NCBI GenBank assembly: GCA_903929755.1
Contig: CAIYVZ010000055.1
Coordinates: 1 to 64,000 of the forward strand
Source: an uncultured Acidobacteriia bacterium
GTDB lineage: Bacteria; Acidobacteriota; Terriglobia; Bryobacterales; Bryobacteraceae
Direction of reading: 5' to 3'
DNA length: 64,000 bases
The notes under the pieces were generated by a model. That model had not been told where the DNA came from and made no database searches. It saw only the letters and a list, made by a program, of their open reading frames with translations. Positions 26,002 to 35,618 of the stretch are shown in pieces. A program made the translations under genes and the position numbers. The first letter of the stretch is position 1. Each line of letters opens with the position of its first letter.

Positions 26002-27522
26002 TTATCGCTGCTGGCTCAGGATGAAATCCACCACTGGCTTCGGATCCTTGCGCGACACCGGGAAGTGACCCTCCCCCTCGGTCAGCAGCACTGTGATCTT
26101 GCCGCCGAGATCCTTGTAGCGCTTCTCCACCACCCGTGTGTGGTCCTTCAGCCACGGGTCCAGGCTCCCGCAGTCGTGCAGAATCGGCACCCCGGCCCTG
26201 GCCAGCGGTGCCAGGTTATCAATCGGCGGCGTCTTCGACATCAGGCTGCGCATAACGGGATTCCGGGCGTAAATCGCAGTGACCTTATCGGGGTTGGCAA
26301 TCGCCCAGGCATAGGCCTCACCCGCCTTCGCCCCAGTCCCCTCCATCACGACCTTCTTCGCGAATCCGTTGTCAACCATCCGGTTATACAGTTCGTCCCA
26401 CAATTTTTGCACCGCCCCCGAGCCAGAAATAGGCGGCAGCACCAGGTGGTAACCGACGGCGAGCAGCGCCAAAGCCACGGCCGAGTCCCGTTCCAGAAAG
26501 CTTGGATGGAACACCCACGGCTTGCCCGGCGCCGGCTTCTGCGGCACCACGATCGACATGGCATCCGCATGGAAATTGCCCGTCCCCGGACTTGTATAGC
26601 GAGCGTAGGAGGGAACGTATCCCGGTCCGCGTACCGTCGCCCAGGTATCCTCCTTCTTCAGGTAGATGTAGGAGCTTTCGAGACTGTAATAGTGCGTTTT
26701 GGTGTAGGTGGCATCGGCGAAGGCCGGCCGGTTCGCCTCCACCGGATGCACGTGCTGCGAAATCCAGTCCGCGATCGGCGTCGCGTCTTCCAGGCTGTGC
26801 GGGTGATGCGCAACGCCTTCCTTCATGATCACCGTGATTGAGCCGCCCAGTTGGTGATAAATCTTCTCCACCGCCATGGTGTTCCGCAGGACAAAATCCT
26901 CGGTGCCGACCACATGAAGCAGTGGTACGTCATGCTTCGCCAGTTCCGGGATACCGGCATAATCTTCGTCGTAGACCGCCGGATTGTCGGCATAGATACA
27001 GGCCACCTTGTCGGGGTTCACCACACCCCAGTTGAACTCGTTGACTCCGCCCTTGCTCATCCCGACGAAGGCCGCTTTCCTGGCCAGACCGTGGGTTTCC
27101 GTGATGAACTTGTACCATCGGTCCCACGCCGTTCCCTGTCTGCCGGGGTCGGCAGCCACAAAGGCGATGTGAAAACCGCGTTTCAACAGCTCGACCTCGG
27201 TCTGCGGCTGATGGTTCCAATAGCAGCCTCGCCATGACCACGGGTTGCCCGGTGCTGCCTTATTGGGGACGACTACGACGCAGCGCCTTTTGCCGTCCTT
27301 TAGACTCACGTCGATTCCGAAGCTCGTCACCTCGCTCGCCGGAGCTTTCATCGGCGTGATCGTCCCCGTGGCATCATCCATCAGGAAGTCATAGCGGTCG
27401 AATCCTTCGTGCCAGGTGGTCTTCTCGCCGGGGAAGGGGACATACCCGTCGGCGGCCGCAGCCTTGCCGGCAGTCCACACAACGGCTGCTGTCAGGAACA
27501 ACTGTCTCCTGGAACTGTTCAT
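26002..27522 (-). CDS. Exported tandem alpha/beta hydrolase, second half degenerate
   Basis: 506 residues with a Tat-like signal (SSRRQLFLTAA). Two copies of an alpha/beta-hydrolase domain follow (about 25-260 and 275-505), recognisable by parallel stretches such as GVVNPDKVACIYADNP and AIANPDKVTAIYARNP. The first has the nucleophile elbow G-M-S156-K-G-G; in the second the aligned position is glycine (EGTGAKAG), so only the first half should be catalytic. Likely a periplasmic esterase or peptidase-like hydrolase, possibly removing acyl groups from plant polysaccharide. It is divergent from the beta-helix gene at 27599 and may share its control region. Confidence 0.78.
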   Translation of the reverse strand: MNSSRRQLFLTAAVVWTAGKAAAADGYVPFPGEKTTWHEGFDRYDFLMDDATGTITPMKAPASEVTSFGIDVSLKDGKRRCVVVVPNKAAPGNPWSWRGCYWNHQPQTEVELLKRGFHIAFVAADPGRQGTAWDRWYKFITETHGLARKAAFVGMSKGGVNEFNWGVVNPDKVACIYADNPAVYDEDYAGIPELAKHDVPLLHVVGTEDFVLRNTMAVEKIYHQLGGSITVIMKEGVAHHPHSLEDATPIADWISQHVHPVEANRPAFADATYTKTHYYSLESSYIYLKKEDTWATVRGPGYVPSYARYTSPGTGNFHADAMSIVVPQKPAPGKPWVFHPSFLERDSAVALALLAVGYHLVLPPISGSGAVQKLWDELYNRMVDNGFAKKVVMEGTGAKAGEAYAWAIANPDKVTAIYARNPVMRSLMSKTPPIDNLAPLARAGVPILHDCGSLDPWLKDHTRVVEKRYKDLGGKITVLLTEGEGHFPVSRKDPKPVVDFILSQQR

Positions 27523-27598
27523 GGCGCCTAGTCTATCTCTTTTCCCGATGGCCGTCCCAACTGAACGGACACTTTGATAGAGTTACCGTGGTTCCAGC

Positions 27599-29989
27599 AT
27601 GATAAAAGTCACCAGGCGTCAGGCACTGCAGGGTTTAGTTGTGGGGATGGCGTCCGCAGCGTCCAACACCGAGTTGTTTGTCAGTCCTTCGGGCAAGGAT
27701 TCGAACGTGGGCAGCCGCGCGAAACCGCTCCGGAGTTTTGCGGGAGCCCGCGCCAGGGTCCGCCAGATCAAAAGCAAAGGCCCGGTCACGGTGTGGTTTC
27801 GGTCCGGTGTTTATTATCTGCCCGAGACGCTGGTCCTGACGGCGGAAGATTCGGGCACGCGGGAACGGCCCGTGACTTACGCGGCCTGGCCCGGTGAAGA
27901 GGCGGTCATCAGCGGTGGCGAGAGGCTTGCGCTGCAATGGGTGCCGTATCGCGATGGCATCCTGATGGCGAAGGTTCGTCCGGGATTCACCACCGATCAG
28001 CTGTTCGTCAACGGGACGCGGCAGATCCTGGCGCGGTATCCGAATTACGATCCGGCGGCAACCTACTTTGACGGGTGGTCGCCCGAGGCGTTCAGTCCGG
28101 AGCGCGCGGCGAAGTGGGCGAACCCCAAAGGTGGTTATATCCATGCCATGCATCGCGCCATGTGGGGAGATTTCCATTACCGGATCACCGGCAAGGACGC
28201 CCTGGGGAATGTGACGTATGAGGGGGGCTGGCAGAACAACCGCCGGATGGGGATGCATCCGCAGTACCGGTTCGTCGAGAACATCTTCGAGGAACTGGAT
28301 GCGCCGGGTGAGTGGTTCCTGAACGAGGAGAGCTCGACGTTGTATTTCTATCCTCCGGCGGGAACGGACCTTGGTACGGCCAGAGTGGAAGCCGTGCGCC
28401 TGCGGCATCTGGTGGAGCTTCGGGGTGATGAGCACAATCCCGTCCGGTGGGTGAACCTGAGGGGCTTTACCTTCCGGCACTCGGCGCACACCTTCATGGA
28501 AAACAAAGAGCCGCTGCTGCGAAGTGACTGGACCACGTATCGTGGCGGCGCCATCTTCTTCAACGGTACGGAGAACTGTACGCTGGACGACTGCTTTCTG
28601 GATCAGGCGGGTGGGAACGCGGTGTTCGTCAACATGTATAACCGGGCGGTCGCTATCAGCCGCTGCCATATCGCGGCGGCGGGTGGAAATGGCGTTGCGT
28701 TCGTGGGCGACCCCAAGGCGGTGCGAAGTCCCTTATTCGAGTACGAGCAGCGCCAGACGCTGGCCGAGATAGATCGGACTCCTGGGCCAAAGACCAACAA
28801 CTACCCGTCTGAATGCACGGTGGATGACTGCCTGATCTACCGCACGGGGCGGACGGAGAAGCAGACTGCCGGGGTGCAGATTTCCATGTCCCGGCGGATC
28901 ACCGTGCGGCATTCTTCCATCTACGACATGCCGCGCGCCGGGATCAACATTTCAGAGGGCACGTGGGGCGGCCACGTGGTGGAGTTCTGCGATGTTTTCG
29001 ATACCGTGAAGGAGACGGGCGACCACGGGTCTTTCAATTCGTGGGGGCGCGACCGCTATTGGGGTTTGAAGGGCCTGGATCCGAATACGATCACGGACGG
29101 GGAGAATCGCAATCTGCCGCTGCTCGACATGACGGAGCCGAACACGCTGCGGAATAATCGCTGGCGCTGCGATCACGGGTGGGACATCGATCTCGACGAC
29201 GGGTCGTCGAGTTACCGGCTCTACAACAATTTGGCTCTCAACGGCGGCATCAAGCTGCGCGAAGGGTTCTATCGGGAGGTGGAGAACAACATTATGGTGA
29301 ATAACTCCTTCCACCCCCATGTTTGGTTTCGCCACAGTGAAGACGTGTTTCAGAAGAACATTGTGTTCACGCCGTATCGGCCAATTCGTGTGGAGAAACC
29401 GTGGGGCAAGGTGTGCGGCCTGAACTTGCTGCATACGCCGGGTCAGAGTACACCCGTGCCTGCGGAACCTCTGCAACAGCAAAGCGGACGCGATGAAAAA
29501 TCGATTACAGCCGACGCCTTATTCGTGAATCCGGCGGCGGGCGACTATCGCGTTCGAGAGGGATCTCCTGCGCTGGCGCTGGGCTTCCGGAATTTCGCCA
29601 TGGATCAGTTTGGTGTTCAGCACGCAAAACTAAAGGCGATCGCGAAGACGCCGAAACTGCCGGGTGCCGCGGTGGCGGGGCAACCATCCACCTTGAGTTC
29701 AAGCCGAGATCCCAGGCCTGGTGTCTGGCGGGGCGCGACGGTTCGCAACGTTGTGGGTATGGGCGATGTCTCGGCGGCGGGCTTGCCGGAAGAAACGGGA
29801 GTGGTGGTGCTCTCGGTGCCCGCGGGAACGGCGGCGGCGCAGGTTGGGCTCAGACCTGGCGATGTGATTCTGCGATTCGCCGGAATTCCTGTCCGTACGC
29901 TGGCGGATCTGCTCAGGGTGGCACCCGATTCGGCGTCCGGAGCGCTCACGGTGTTTCGGAATCAGCATGAGGAGGTATTGGGACGATGA
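27599..29989 (+). CDS. Exported right-handed beta-helix protein with C-terminal PDZ domain
   Basis: 796 residues: a Tat-like signal (KVTRRQALQGLVVG), a right-handed parallel beta-helix (about 25-690) opening with LFVSPSGKDSNVGSRAKPL, typical of pectate-lyase-like and GH141-like carbohydrate-active proteins, and a PDZ domain (about 705-795, GTAAAQVGLRPGDVILRF). Beta-helix enzymes act on polysaccharides; a PDZ domain normally binds protein C-termini and is unusual in this setting. The stop overlaps the start of the next ThuA fusion by four bases (ATGA), so the two are translated together. The catalytic class cannot be decided by eye. Confidence 0.72.
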   Translation: MIKVTRRQALQGLVVGMASAASNTELFVSPSGKDSNVGSRAKPLRSFAGARARVRQIKSKGPVTVWFRSGVYYLPETLVLTAEDSGTRERPVTYAAWPGEEAVISGGERLALQWVPYRDGILMAKVRPGFTTDQLFVNGTRQILARYPNYDPAATYFDGWSPEAFSPERAAKWANPKGGYIHAMHRAMWGDFHYRITGKDALGNVTYEGGWQNNRRMGMHPQYRFVENIFEELDAPGEWFLNEESSTLYFYPPAGTDLGTARVEAVRLRHLVELRGDEHNPVRWVNLRGFTFRHSAHTFMENKEPLLRSDWTTYRGGAIFFNGTENCTLDDCFLDQAGGNAVFVNMYNRAVAISRCHIAAAGGNGVAFVGDPKAVRSPLFEYEQRQTLAEIDRTPGPKTNNYPSECTVDDCLIYRTGRTEKQTAGVQISMSRRITVRHSSIYDMPRAGINISEGTWGGHVVEFCDVFDTVKETGDHGSFNSWGRDRYWGLKGLDPNTITDGENRNLPLLDMTEPNTLRNNRWRCDHGWDIDLDDGSSSYRLYNNLALNGGIKLREGFYREVENNIMVNNSFHPHVWFRHSEDVFQKNIVFTPYRPIRVEKPWGKVCGLNLLHTPGQSTPVPAEPLQQQSGRDEKSITADALFVNPAAGDYRVREGSPALALGFRNFAMDQFGVQHAKLKAIAKTPKLPGAAVAGQPSTLSSSRDPRPGVWRGATVRNVVGMGDVSAAGLPEETGVVVLSVPAGTAAAQVGLRPGDVILRFAGIPVRTLADLLRVAPDSASGALTVFRNQHEEVLGR

Positions 29990-31644
29990 GAAGAACGTTT
30001 GCTTCCGGATGCAGTGTGTTGCTGGTGGCGGCAATGCTCCTGCCGGCACAGGTGGAAACACGGGGTTCGGAGTGGGTGCGGCTGCGCAGTGCCGCCCGGC
30101 TCATCTTTGGGTGGCAGGTGGGAGTGGCGGCGCGGAGCTTCCCGGGGGCGACGTACTTCGATGCCGTGGATCGTGCGGCCGATGTCCTGTTTCTCCGTGT
30201 GATCGAAGGCTCGGGCGAGCAGACGGTCAGCGGGGAGATTGGAAAGAAGCTTGCTCCCGGCCTCAGTGAGGCGGAGCTCGGGGCCGTCAGCCGCAGGATG
30301 GCCGAAAAGGGCGTGCGGATGATCAGCTATGCGGCGGGCCCGCTTGGGAGCGACGAGGCTGCGGCACGGAAGCTGTTTGGGTTTGCAAAGGCGCTGAACG
30401 TCGGAATTCTGATTGCCAAGGCCCCGCCGAATGCCCTGCCGATGCTGGACAGGCTGTCCGAAGAATACGGAGTGCAGGTGGCAATCGAGGGAGTCGGCAC
30501 GCGCGAACTGGAAGGACGCAGTGACCGACTCGGCCTGGCTGCGGATCTGACATCTGTCCCCGTGGCAGAGCTGGAGCGAATGAAGGGCAGGCTGCGGAGC
30601 GTACATCTGCGGGCCACGAAGGACCTGGCGTCAGTAGTGGCGGCCCTGAACCGGTTGGATATTCAGCCGCTCGTGATGATGGTGGACTCTCCCGGAGCGG
30701 GCGATACTACCGCGAACCTGTCGCAATCCCTGCGGGATCTGGAGACGGCTCTGCAGAAACCGGCGGGTGAACGCGTCGCCACCCTGTCGCGTGAGGCGCC
30801 GATCAAGGGACAGGATCGATTGTCCGCCGATGTGCGGGCAAAGATCGCGGCAGCTGTTCCGGATCACGCCGTTGTGAAACCGAAGAAGCGCCGCAGGATG
30901 CTGGTGATGGATCTGACTGTGGCGTATCCGCCGACCGACCATCTGGACAGCGGGTCGGCCGCCAATCTGGCGCTGCGGCTGGCGGCGGAGAAGACCGGGG
31001 CGTATGAGGCGGTGTTCAGCAATGACATCGCAAATCTGCGCTACGAGAAGCTCAAACAGTTCGACGCGCTGTACCTGAACAACACGGTAGGCGAAGTGTT
31101 TCCGGACCCCGAGATTCGCTCCAGTCTGCTGCGCTTTGTGCGGGAGGGTGGCGGCCTTGCCGCGCATCACGGTTCGTCGCACGCGGCACAGGACTGGCCG
31201 GAGTTCAGCGACATGCTGGGCGCGCGCGGGGGCACTCACAAGACGGATCACGAGACCGTGGCGATTCGGCTCGACGATCCGGCGAGCCCCATCAATGCGT
31301 CGTTCCACGGGAAGGGCTTCGAGTTCAACGACGAGTTCTATCGGTTCCCCGCCGGAGCTCCGTCCCGCGAAAACCTGCATGTACTGCTGAGTTTCGATGT
31401 CGCGAAAACAGATATGAATCAGAGTCCGGTGTGTGCGGCATGCGTGCGGGCGGACAATGACTACCCCATCAGCTGGATTCGGAGTTACGGAAAGGGGCGC
31501 GTGTTCTATCTTTCACTGGGTCACAATCCGTGGATCTTTATGACCCCCGCGTTCTTTGAGCATGTGCTGGCCGGGATTCAATTTGCGCTGGGAGACCTCG
31601 AAGCGGATACCACGCCCAGTGCCCGGCTTAGCGTGCCCCGGTGA
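29986..31644 (+). CDS. Exported ThuA-domain protein with degenerate isomerase-like N-terminus (copy 3)
   Basis: 552 residues, signal peptide (1-21), TIM-barrel-like half (about 30-270) and ThuA half starting at PKKRRRMLVMDLTV. CAAC followed by VRADNDYPISWIRSYGKG near the C-terminus corresponds to CKEC in copy 2. The tail GDLEADTTPSAR is conserved. Translationally coupled to the upstream beta-helix/PDZ gene and close to the downstream beta-helix gene, so here ThuA is linked to polysaccharide-acting proteins instead of a PQQ dehydrogenase. Codon use is visibly more GTG/CTG-rich than in copy 1. Function inferred from family only. Confidence 0.82.
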   Translation: MRRTFASGCSVLLVAAMLLPAQVETRGSEWVRLRSAARLIFGWQVGVAARSFPGATYFDAVDRAADVLFLRVIEGSGEQTVSGEIGKKLAPGLSEAELGAVSRRMAEKGVRMISYAAGPLGSDEAAARKLFGFAKALNVGILIAKAPPNALPMLDRLSEEYGVQVAIEGVGTRELEGRSDRLGLAADLTSVPVAELERMKGRLRSVHLRATKDLASVVAALNRLDIQPLVMMVDSPGAGDTTANLSQSLRDLETALQKPAGERVATLSREAPIKGQDRLSADVRAKIAAAVPDHAVVKPKKRRRMLVMDLTVAYPPTDHLDSGSAANLALRLAAEKTGAYEAVFSNDIANLRYEKLKQFDALYLNNTVGEVFPDPEIRSSLLRFVREGGGLAAHHGSSHAAQDWPEFSDMLGARGGTHKTDHETVAIRLDDPASPINASFHGKGFEFNDEFYRFPAGAPSRENLHVLLSFDVAKTDMNQSPVCAACVRADNDYPISWIRSYGKGRVFYLSLGHNPWIFMTPAFFEHVLAGIQFALGDLEADTTPSARLSVPR

Positions 31645-31664
31645 CGCAAAGGCAGGTCGAAGAT

Positions 31665-33716
31665 ATGAAGAGCAAAAGTTGGGTAACCCGAATCGCGGCA
31701 CTCTGTGCGGCCGCCCTGCTGAGCAGTGGACTTGCCACCGCGGCGGAGAAGGAGAACCGGGTGAAGGCGGGAGAATTCGTAATTGACCCGCCCACGCTAA
31801 TCAATCTGGGCTTCGAATGGGTAATCCAGGGCGACGATAACCGCAACGCTGCCGTTGAAGTTTTGTACCGCAAACAGGGCGAGACCCGCTGGAAACAGGG
31901 CTTGCCCCTGATGCGGCTCCAGGGTGAGCGGATTTATCAAAACCAGGGGGTCTTCGACGTAATCTCTCCGAACATGTTTGCCGGAAGCATTCTGGACCTG
32001 GAGCCGGACACTGGCTACGAGGCCCGCTTCGTCCTGTCGGATCCCGACGGAATAGCGGGGCAGGCAGGCAAGACACTGACTAAGGTGGTTCAGGTGCGGA
32101 CCCGCCCCGAGCCAATGCCTGCCGCGGGAGGGAAGGTCTACCACGTTTACCCAACGGACTATAAAGGGACCCGGCTCGAGCCTTCCTTCGACGGGCTCAT
32201 GTGCGCCTACAACTACTACTGCGGCGGGGGCGACACAGTAACGGCGGGCCGTCCCCGGGTCAAACCCGGCGACACCGTCCTGATGCATGCAGGTCTCTAC
32301 AAATACCACCCGGAATACTACACAGGCGACCGGACCATCAATTCCACTACTCCGGTGGAAGGCACCTACTACCTGACCGCACGCGGCACCCCGGAGAAGC
32401 CAATCGTAATCAAGGGCGCGGGGGACGGAGAGGTAATCTTCGACGGCAACGGCAACTTCAATCTCTTCAATACCAAGGTCGCCGACTACAACTACTTCGA
32501 GGGAGTCACGATCCGGAACACGGTGATCGGGATCTGGGCGGGGACTCAGTTCATTGCCGGCTCGAAGGGCCTGACGGTGAAGAGATGCCATTTTGAAGAC
32601 GTGAATCTGGGCATCTTCACCAACTTCGCGGGGTCAAGCAACTTCTATATCGCCGACAACTATTTCAAAGGAAGGGACGACCCGAAACACCTCTTCGGCT
32701 GGAACGGGAACTTCTGGGCACAGTTCAACGGCGTGGAGGGGCAGGTCTTCCCGCCGATCCTGGCCTCCTACACGGCTGTCAGGCTGTATGGCCCGGGCCA
32801 CGTGGTCGCCTATAACTATGTGGCCGATTTCCACGACGGGATAGACATTGAGACTTACGGCAATCCCGATGGCTCGCACGCCATAGACGGGCCACACTAT
32901 CCGTCCAGAGAGTTTTGGGACCGACGCCCGGTAGCGATCGACTTCTACAACAACTACATGACGAACTTTCACGACAATGCCTTCGAGATCGACGGCAGCA
33001 TGCACAATGTCCGCGTGATGCGGAACATGATGGTGAATTCGGCATCGCATCCGTTCTGTAACCAGCCCGCTATCGGCGGCCCGATCTATTGGATTCGCAA
33101 TATCGCCTACCACGCGCCCGGCGGCTCGACCAGGTTAACGAATGGGGCCGCCGGCGTGCTTTTCTACAACAATACGATTCTGACCGAGACTTCGGCGGGA
33201 AGCTCCGCAAACGTGCATTGGCGCAATAATCTGATGCTGGGCGAAAACTCGGCGCCCGCCATTTTCAGCGTAAATACCAATACCAACTACAGTTCGTCCG
33301 ATTACAACGGCTTCCGGCCCAATCCGGGAGAAGCGACAGCGTTCCAGTGGAACTCGCCGCCGTGGAGTGTCGCCGCGGATTACAGCGGCTTACTGCGGGC
33401 TCCGAATACCGCATTCGAAACCCGACGCTATTCCACCCTGGCCGATTACAGCAAAGCCACGCATCAGGATGAACACAGCGTGTTAGTGGACTACGACATC
33501 TTCGTCAACGTGAAAAAGCTGGACGCCCGCGACATCGCGAAAGTGCAGCAAGTGTACCGGGCGGAGGACTCGGATTTCAGCCTGAAGCCGAATTCCGCCG
33601 CCGTGGATAAGGGCGTCTTCTTACCCAACATCACCGACAGTTTTACGGGCAGGGCTCCCGATTTGGGCGCGTTAGAGGCTGGCCAGAAGCCACCGCATTA
33701 TGGCCCGCGCCCGTAA
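31665..33716 (+). CDS. Exported right-handed beta-helix protein with Fn3-like N-terminus
   Basis: 683 residues from ATG 31665, which has AGG and GAAG upstream and starts a good Sec signal (MKSKSWVTRIAALCAAALL); a GTG at 31641 overlapping the previous stop is the alternative. After the signal comes a fibronectin-III-like domain (about 25-150, ending LEPDTGYEARFVLSDP), then a right-handed parallel beta-helix with many Asn/Gly turns (NYFEGVTIRNTVIGIWAG). This is the pattern of polysaccharide lyases and related enzymes. It ends only nine bases before the convergent transporter gene. The substrate is unknown. Confidence 0.75.
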   Translation: MKSKSWVTRIAALCAAALLSSGLATAAEKENRVKAGEFVIDPPTLINLGFEWVIQGDDNRNAAVEVLYRKQGETRWKQGLPLMRLQGERIYQNQGVFDVISPNMFAGSILDLEPDTGYEARFVLSDPDGIAGQAGKTLTKVVQVRTRPEPMPAAGGKVYHVYPTDYKGTRLEPSFDGLMCAYNYYCGGGDTVTAGRPRVKPGDTVLMHAGLYKYHPEYYTGDRTINSTTPVEGTYYLTARGTPEKPIVIKGAGDGEVIFDGNGNFNLFNTKVADYNYFEGVTIRNTVIGIWAGTQFIAGSKGLTVKRCHFEDVNLGIFTNFAGSSNFYIADNYFKGRDDPKHLFGWNGNFWAQFNGVEGQVFPPILASYTAVRLYGPGHVVAYNYVADFHDGIDIETYGNPDGSHAIDGPHYPSREFWDRRPVAIDFYNNYMTNFHDNAFEIDGSMHNVRVMRNMMVNSASHPFCNQPAIGGPIYWIRNIAYHAPGGSTRLTNGAAGVLFYNNTILTETSAGSSANVHWRNNLMLGENSAPAIFSVNTNTNYSSSDYNGFRPNPGEATAFQWNSPPWSVAADYSGLLRAPNTAFETRRYSTLADYSKATHQDEHSVLVDYDIFVNVKKLDARDIAKVQQVYRAEDSDFSLKPNSAAVDKGVFLPNITDSFTGRAPDLGALEAGQKPPHYGPRP

Positions 33717-33725
33717 ACCGAGCGC

Positions 33726-35123
33726 CTATATCGCCGGAGGAACGTACGGGATGGTCTGTGAAAACAGCCAGCACAAGAAAAACACGATAGGAAGCAGCAC
33801 CAGCAGTTGCAGCATTCCATACCCGACCAAATCGCGGGCGCGCAGCTTCAGGATCCCCAGGAGTGGCAGCATCCAGAAGGGATTGATCAGATTCGGCAGC
33901 GACTCCGACGCGTTGTAGATTTGCACTACCCAGCCGAGGTGGATGCGATTCACTACCGCCGACTGCAGTACGTAAGGCGATTCAATCACCCATTTGCTGC
34001 CTCCCGAGGGAATCAGGACCCCCAGCCCCGCTGAATAGGCAGCAACGAACAATGCAAAGGTCTGGTGCGATGTCAGCGCCGACAGGAGGTGCGCCAGTTT
34101 TTCGTTGAGCCCCGTGCCGGCGATCATCCCCAGGATCATGGCATAGAAGGGGAACTGCAGCACCACGCCACCCACGGAAGGGATGCTTGCCATCGCGCTC
34201 TTCAGGAAATTGATCGGTCTCCAGTGCAGCAACAGGCCCAGAACCAGGAAGATCAGGTTATACGTGTTCAGGTCGAGAGCTGCGAGCGCACCATTGGGCG
34301 AGTTACGGAAAACGTTTACCAAATAACAGACCAGCAGCCCCCCGACCAGGATGGTAAGTAGCGGGCTGTATTCGGGCCAGTCGCCTGGCCTTGCGGGAGG
34401 ACCTGCCACCTCGATCACGTCGGCTGTGGCAATCCCGTAGTCGTCGGCCGTCCTCGCGTTTTCGGGCGAGGGTGCGGACAGATATGCGACCGACACCGCA
34501 GCAAGAATCAGAATGGCGGTGGTTACCATACTCGGCCAAAGAAAGATGGTCTGAGAGAGCGGAATCGTGCCGCTGATCGCCAGCAAAGCCGGAGGCATGG
34601 CGGTCCTGGTCGCCATCAGCATGGCCGCCGATGACGAGAGGCCCATTGCCCACGTAGCGCCCAAACCCAGATACGCCGCCGCCCCTGCCGCGCGATAGTC
34701 GAGACCTTTTATTCGCCGCGCCATTTCCCGTACCAGCAGGCCGCTGAAAATCAGGCTCAGTCCCCAGGACACAAGCGACGTACACATGGAGAACAAGGCG
34801 ATCCAGGCGACCGCGCTGCGTGCGTCGCGCGGCAGCCGTGCCAGTCGCTGGATCAGCTCGCGCACGCCGGGTGTGGAGGCCACCAGGTGCCCGCCCACGA
34901 TGATCATGATCATCTGCATGGTGAACGGTGCCAGCGCCCAAAAGCTCTTCCCACCCGCCACCACCAGTCGGCCAGGGTCCACGCCGCTCAGAACGCCGAG
35001 CACAAAAGTTGCCACCACGCCGAGCAGCGCAATCACCAGGGGATCGGGGAACCAGCGCTCGCTCCAGCCGGCAAGGGCCAGGCCGACGCGAACGAGAGGT
35101 CCCTCCCGGTGGGGCGTGGTCAC
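33726..35123 (-). CDS. Short-chain fatty-acid transporter (AtoE family)
   Basis: 465 residues with about twelve transmembrane segments. It matches the SCFA_trans/AtoE family in stretches such as WFPDPLVIALLGVVATF, PFTMQMIMIIVGGHLVA and the C-terminal GVLIPSGGSKWVIESPY. It probably moves acetate, butyrate or related organic acids across the inner membrane. The start GTG 35123 overlaps the VOC stop as GTGA; a longer frame to 35186 lies inside the VOC gene. As the last gene of the ThuA-PQQ-esterase operon, it may export or import acids released by the esterase or formed by oxidation (inference). Confidence 0.82.
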   Translation of the reverse strand: MTTPHREGPLVRVGLALAGWSERWFPDPLVIALLGVVATFVLGVLSGVDPGRLVVAGGKSFWALAPFTMQMIMIIVGGHLVASTPGVRELIQRLARLPRDARSAVAWIALFSMCTSLVSWGLSLIFSGLLVREMARRIKGLDYRAAGAAAYLGLGATWAMGLSSSAAMLMATRTAMPPALLAISGTIPLSQTIFLWPSMVTTAILILAAVSVAYLSAPSPENARTADDYGIATADVIEVAGPPARPGDWPEYSPLLTILVGGLLVCYLVNVFRNSPNGALAALDLNTYNLIFLVLGLLLHWRPINFLKSAMASIPSVGGVVLQFPFYAMILGMIAGTGLNEKLAHLLSALTSHQTFALFVAAYSAGLGVLIPSGGSKWVIESPYVLQSAVVNRIHLGWVVQIYNASESLPNLINPFWMLPLLGILKLRARDLVGYGMLQLLVLLPIVFFLCWLFSQTIPYVPPAI

Positions 35124-35599
35124 TTCCCGACGTGTCCCGTATACTCGGGACCGTTCAATTGCACAAGGAAGCCGTCCGGATCCCAAAACTTGAAAGACTC
35201 CTTCGTTCCGCCGGGTTCAATTTTCAGATCCCGCGCCCGGAGCTTCGCCAGAACGGCATCGGCGTCAAATCCTGCAATTCCGAAGTCGTAATGATCCAGT
35301 TCGGCCGCAGTGCCCTTTTGCTCGATGCCGAAGAAGCTCTTTCCCACGCCCAGAATATGTGTCTTGTCGGAGTGCTGCTTCAGCGGCATCCCGAAAAACT
35401 CCTGATAGAACTTAGACGTTTTTTGAACGTCCGGCACCCTGACGGTGACGTGATTGAGCGTCACCGCTTTCACCCCGTCGGATTTGGAAGCAGCCTGGGC
35501 GCTTCCGGTTACCAGCGCGGCCAGTGCGGTGGCGAGTTGACGGCGGTTCAAGCTTCCGCGTTCGAAGTCATTCAGCAGCTTTTCGATGACGAGTTGCAT
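35120..35599 (-). CDS. VOC-family protein with Tat-like signal
   Basis: 159 residues. The N-terminus (SLNRRQLATALAALVTGSAQA, residues about 16-36) looks like a twin-arginine signal, followed by one glyoxalase/VOC module (VTLNHVTVRVPDVQKTSKFY through KFWDPDGFLVQL). VOC proteins bind a metal with His/Glu residues and act as lyases, dioxygenases or epimerases; here LNHVTV, LDHYDF and the DPDGFLVQ end provide candidate ligands. Export of a VOC protein is uncommon. Located between the esterase (19 bp) and the transporter (overlap) in the operon. Reaction unknown. Confidence 0.78.
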   Translation of the reverse strand: MQLVIEKLLNDFERGSLNRRQLATALAALVTGSAQAASKSDGVKAVTLNHVTVRVPDVQKTSKFYQEFFGMPLKQHSDKTHILGVGKSFFGIEQKGTAAELDHYDFGIAGFDADAVLAKLRARDLKIEPGGTKESFKFWDPDGFLVQLNGPEYTGHVGK

Positions 35600-35618
35600 G
35601 GGTGTTTCCTTTCGGTAT

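Noticed and set aside
24885-26024. Long plus-strand open frame of 379 codons
   Set aside because: Antisense of the PQQ dehydrogenase; composition typical of a GC-rich shadow.
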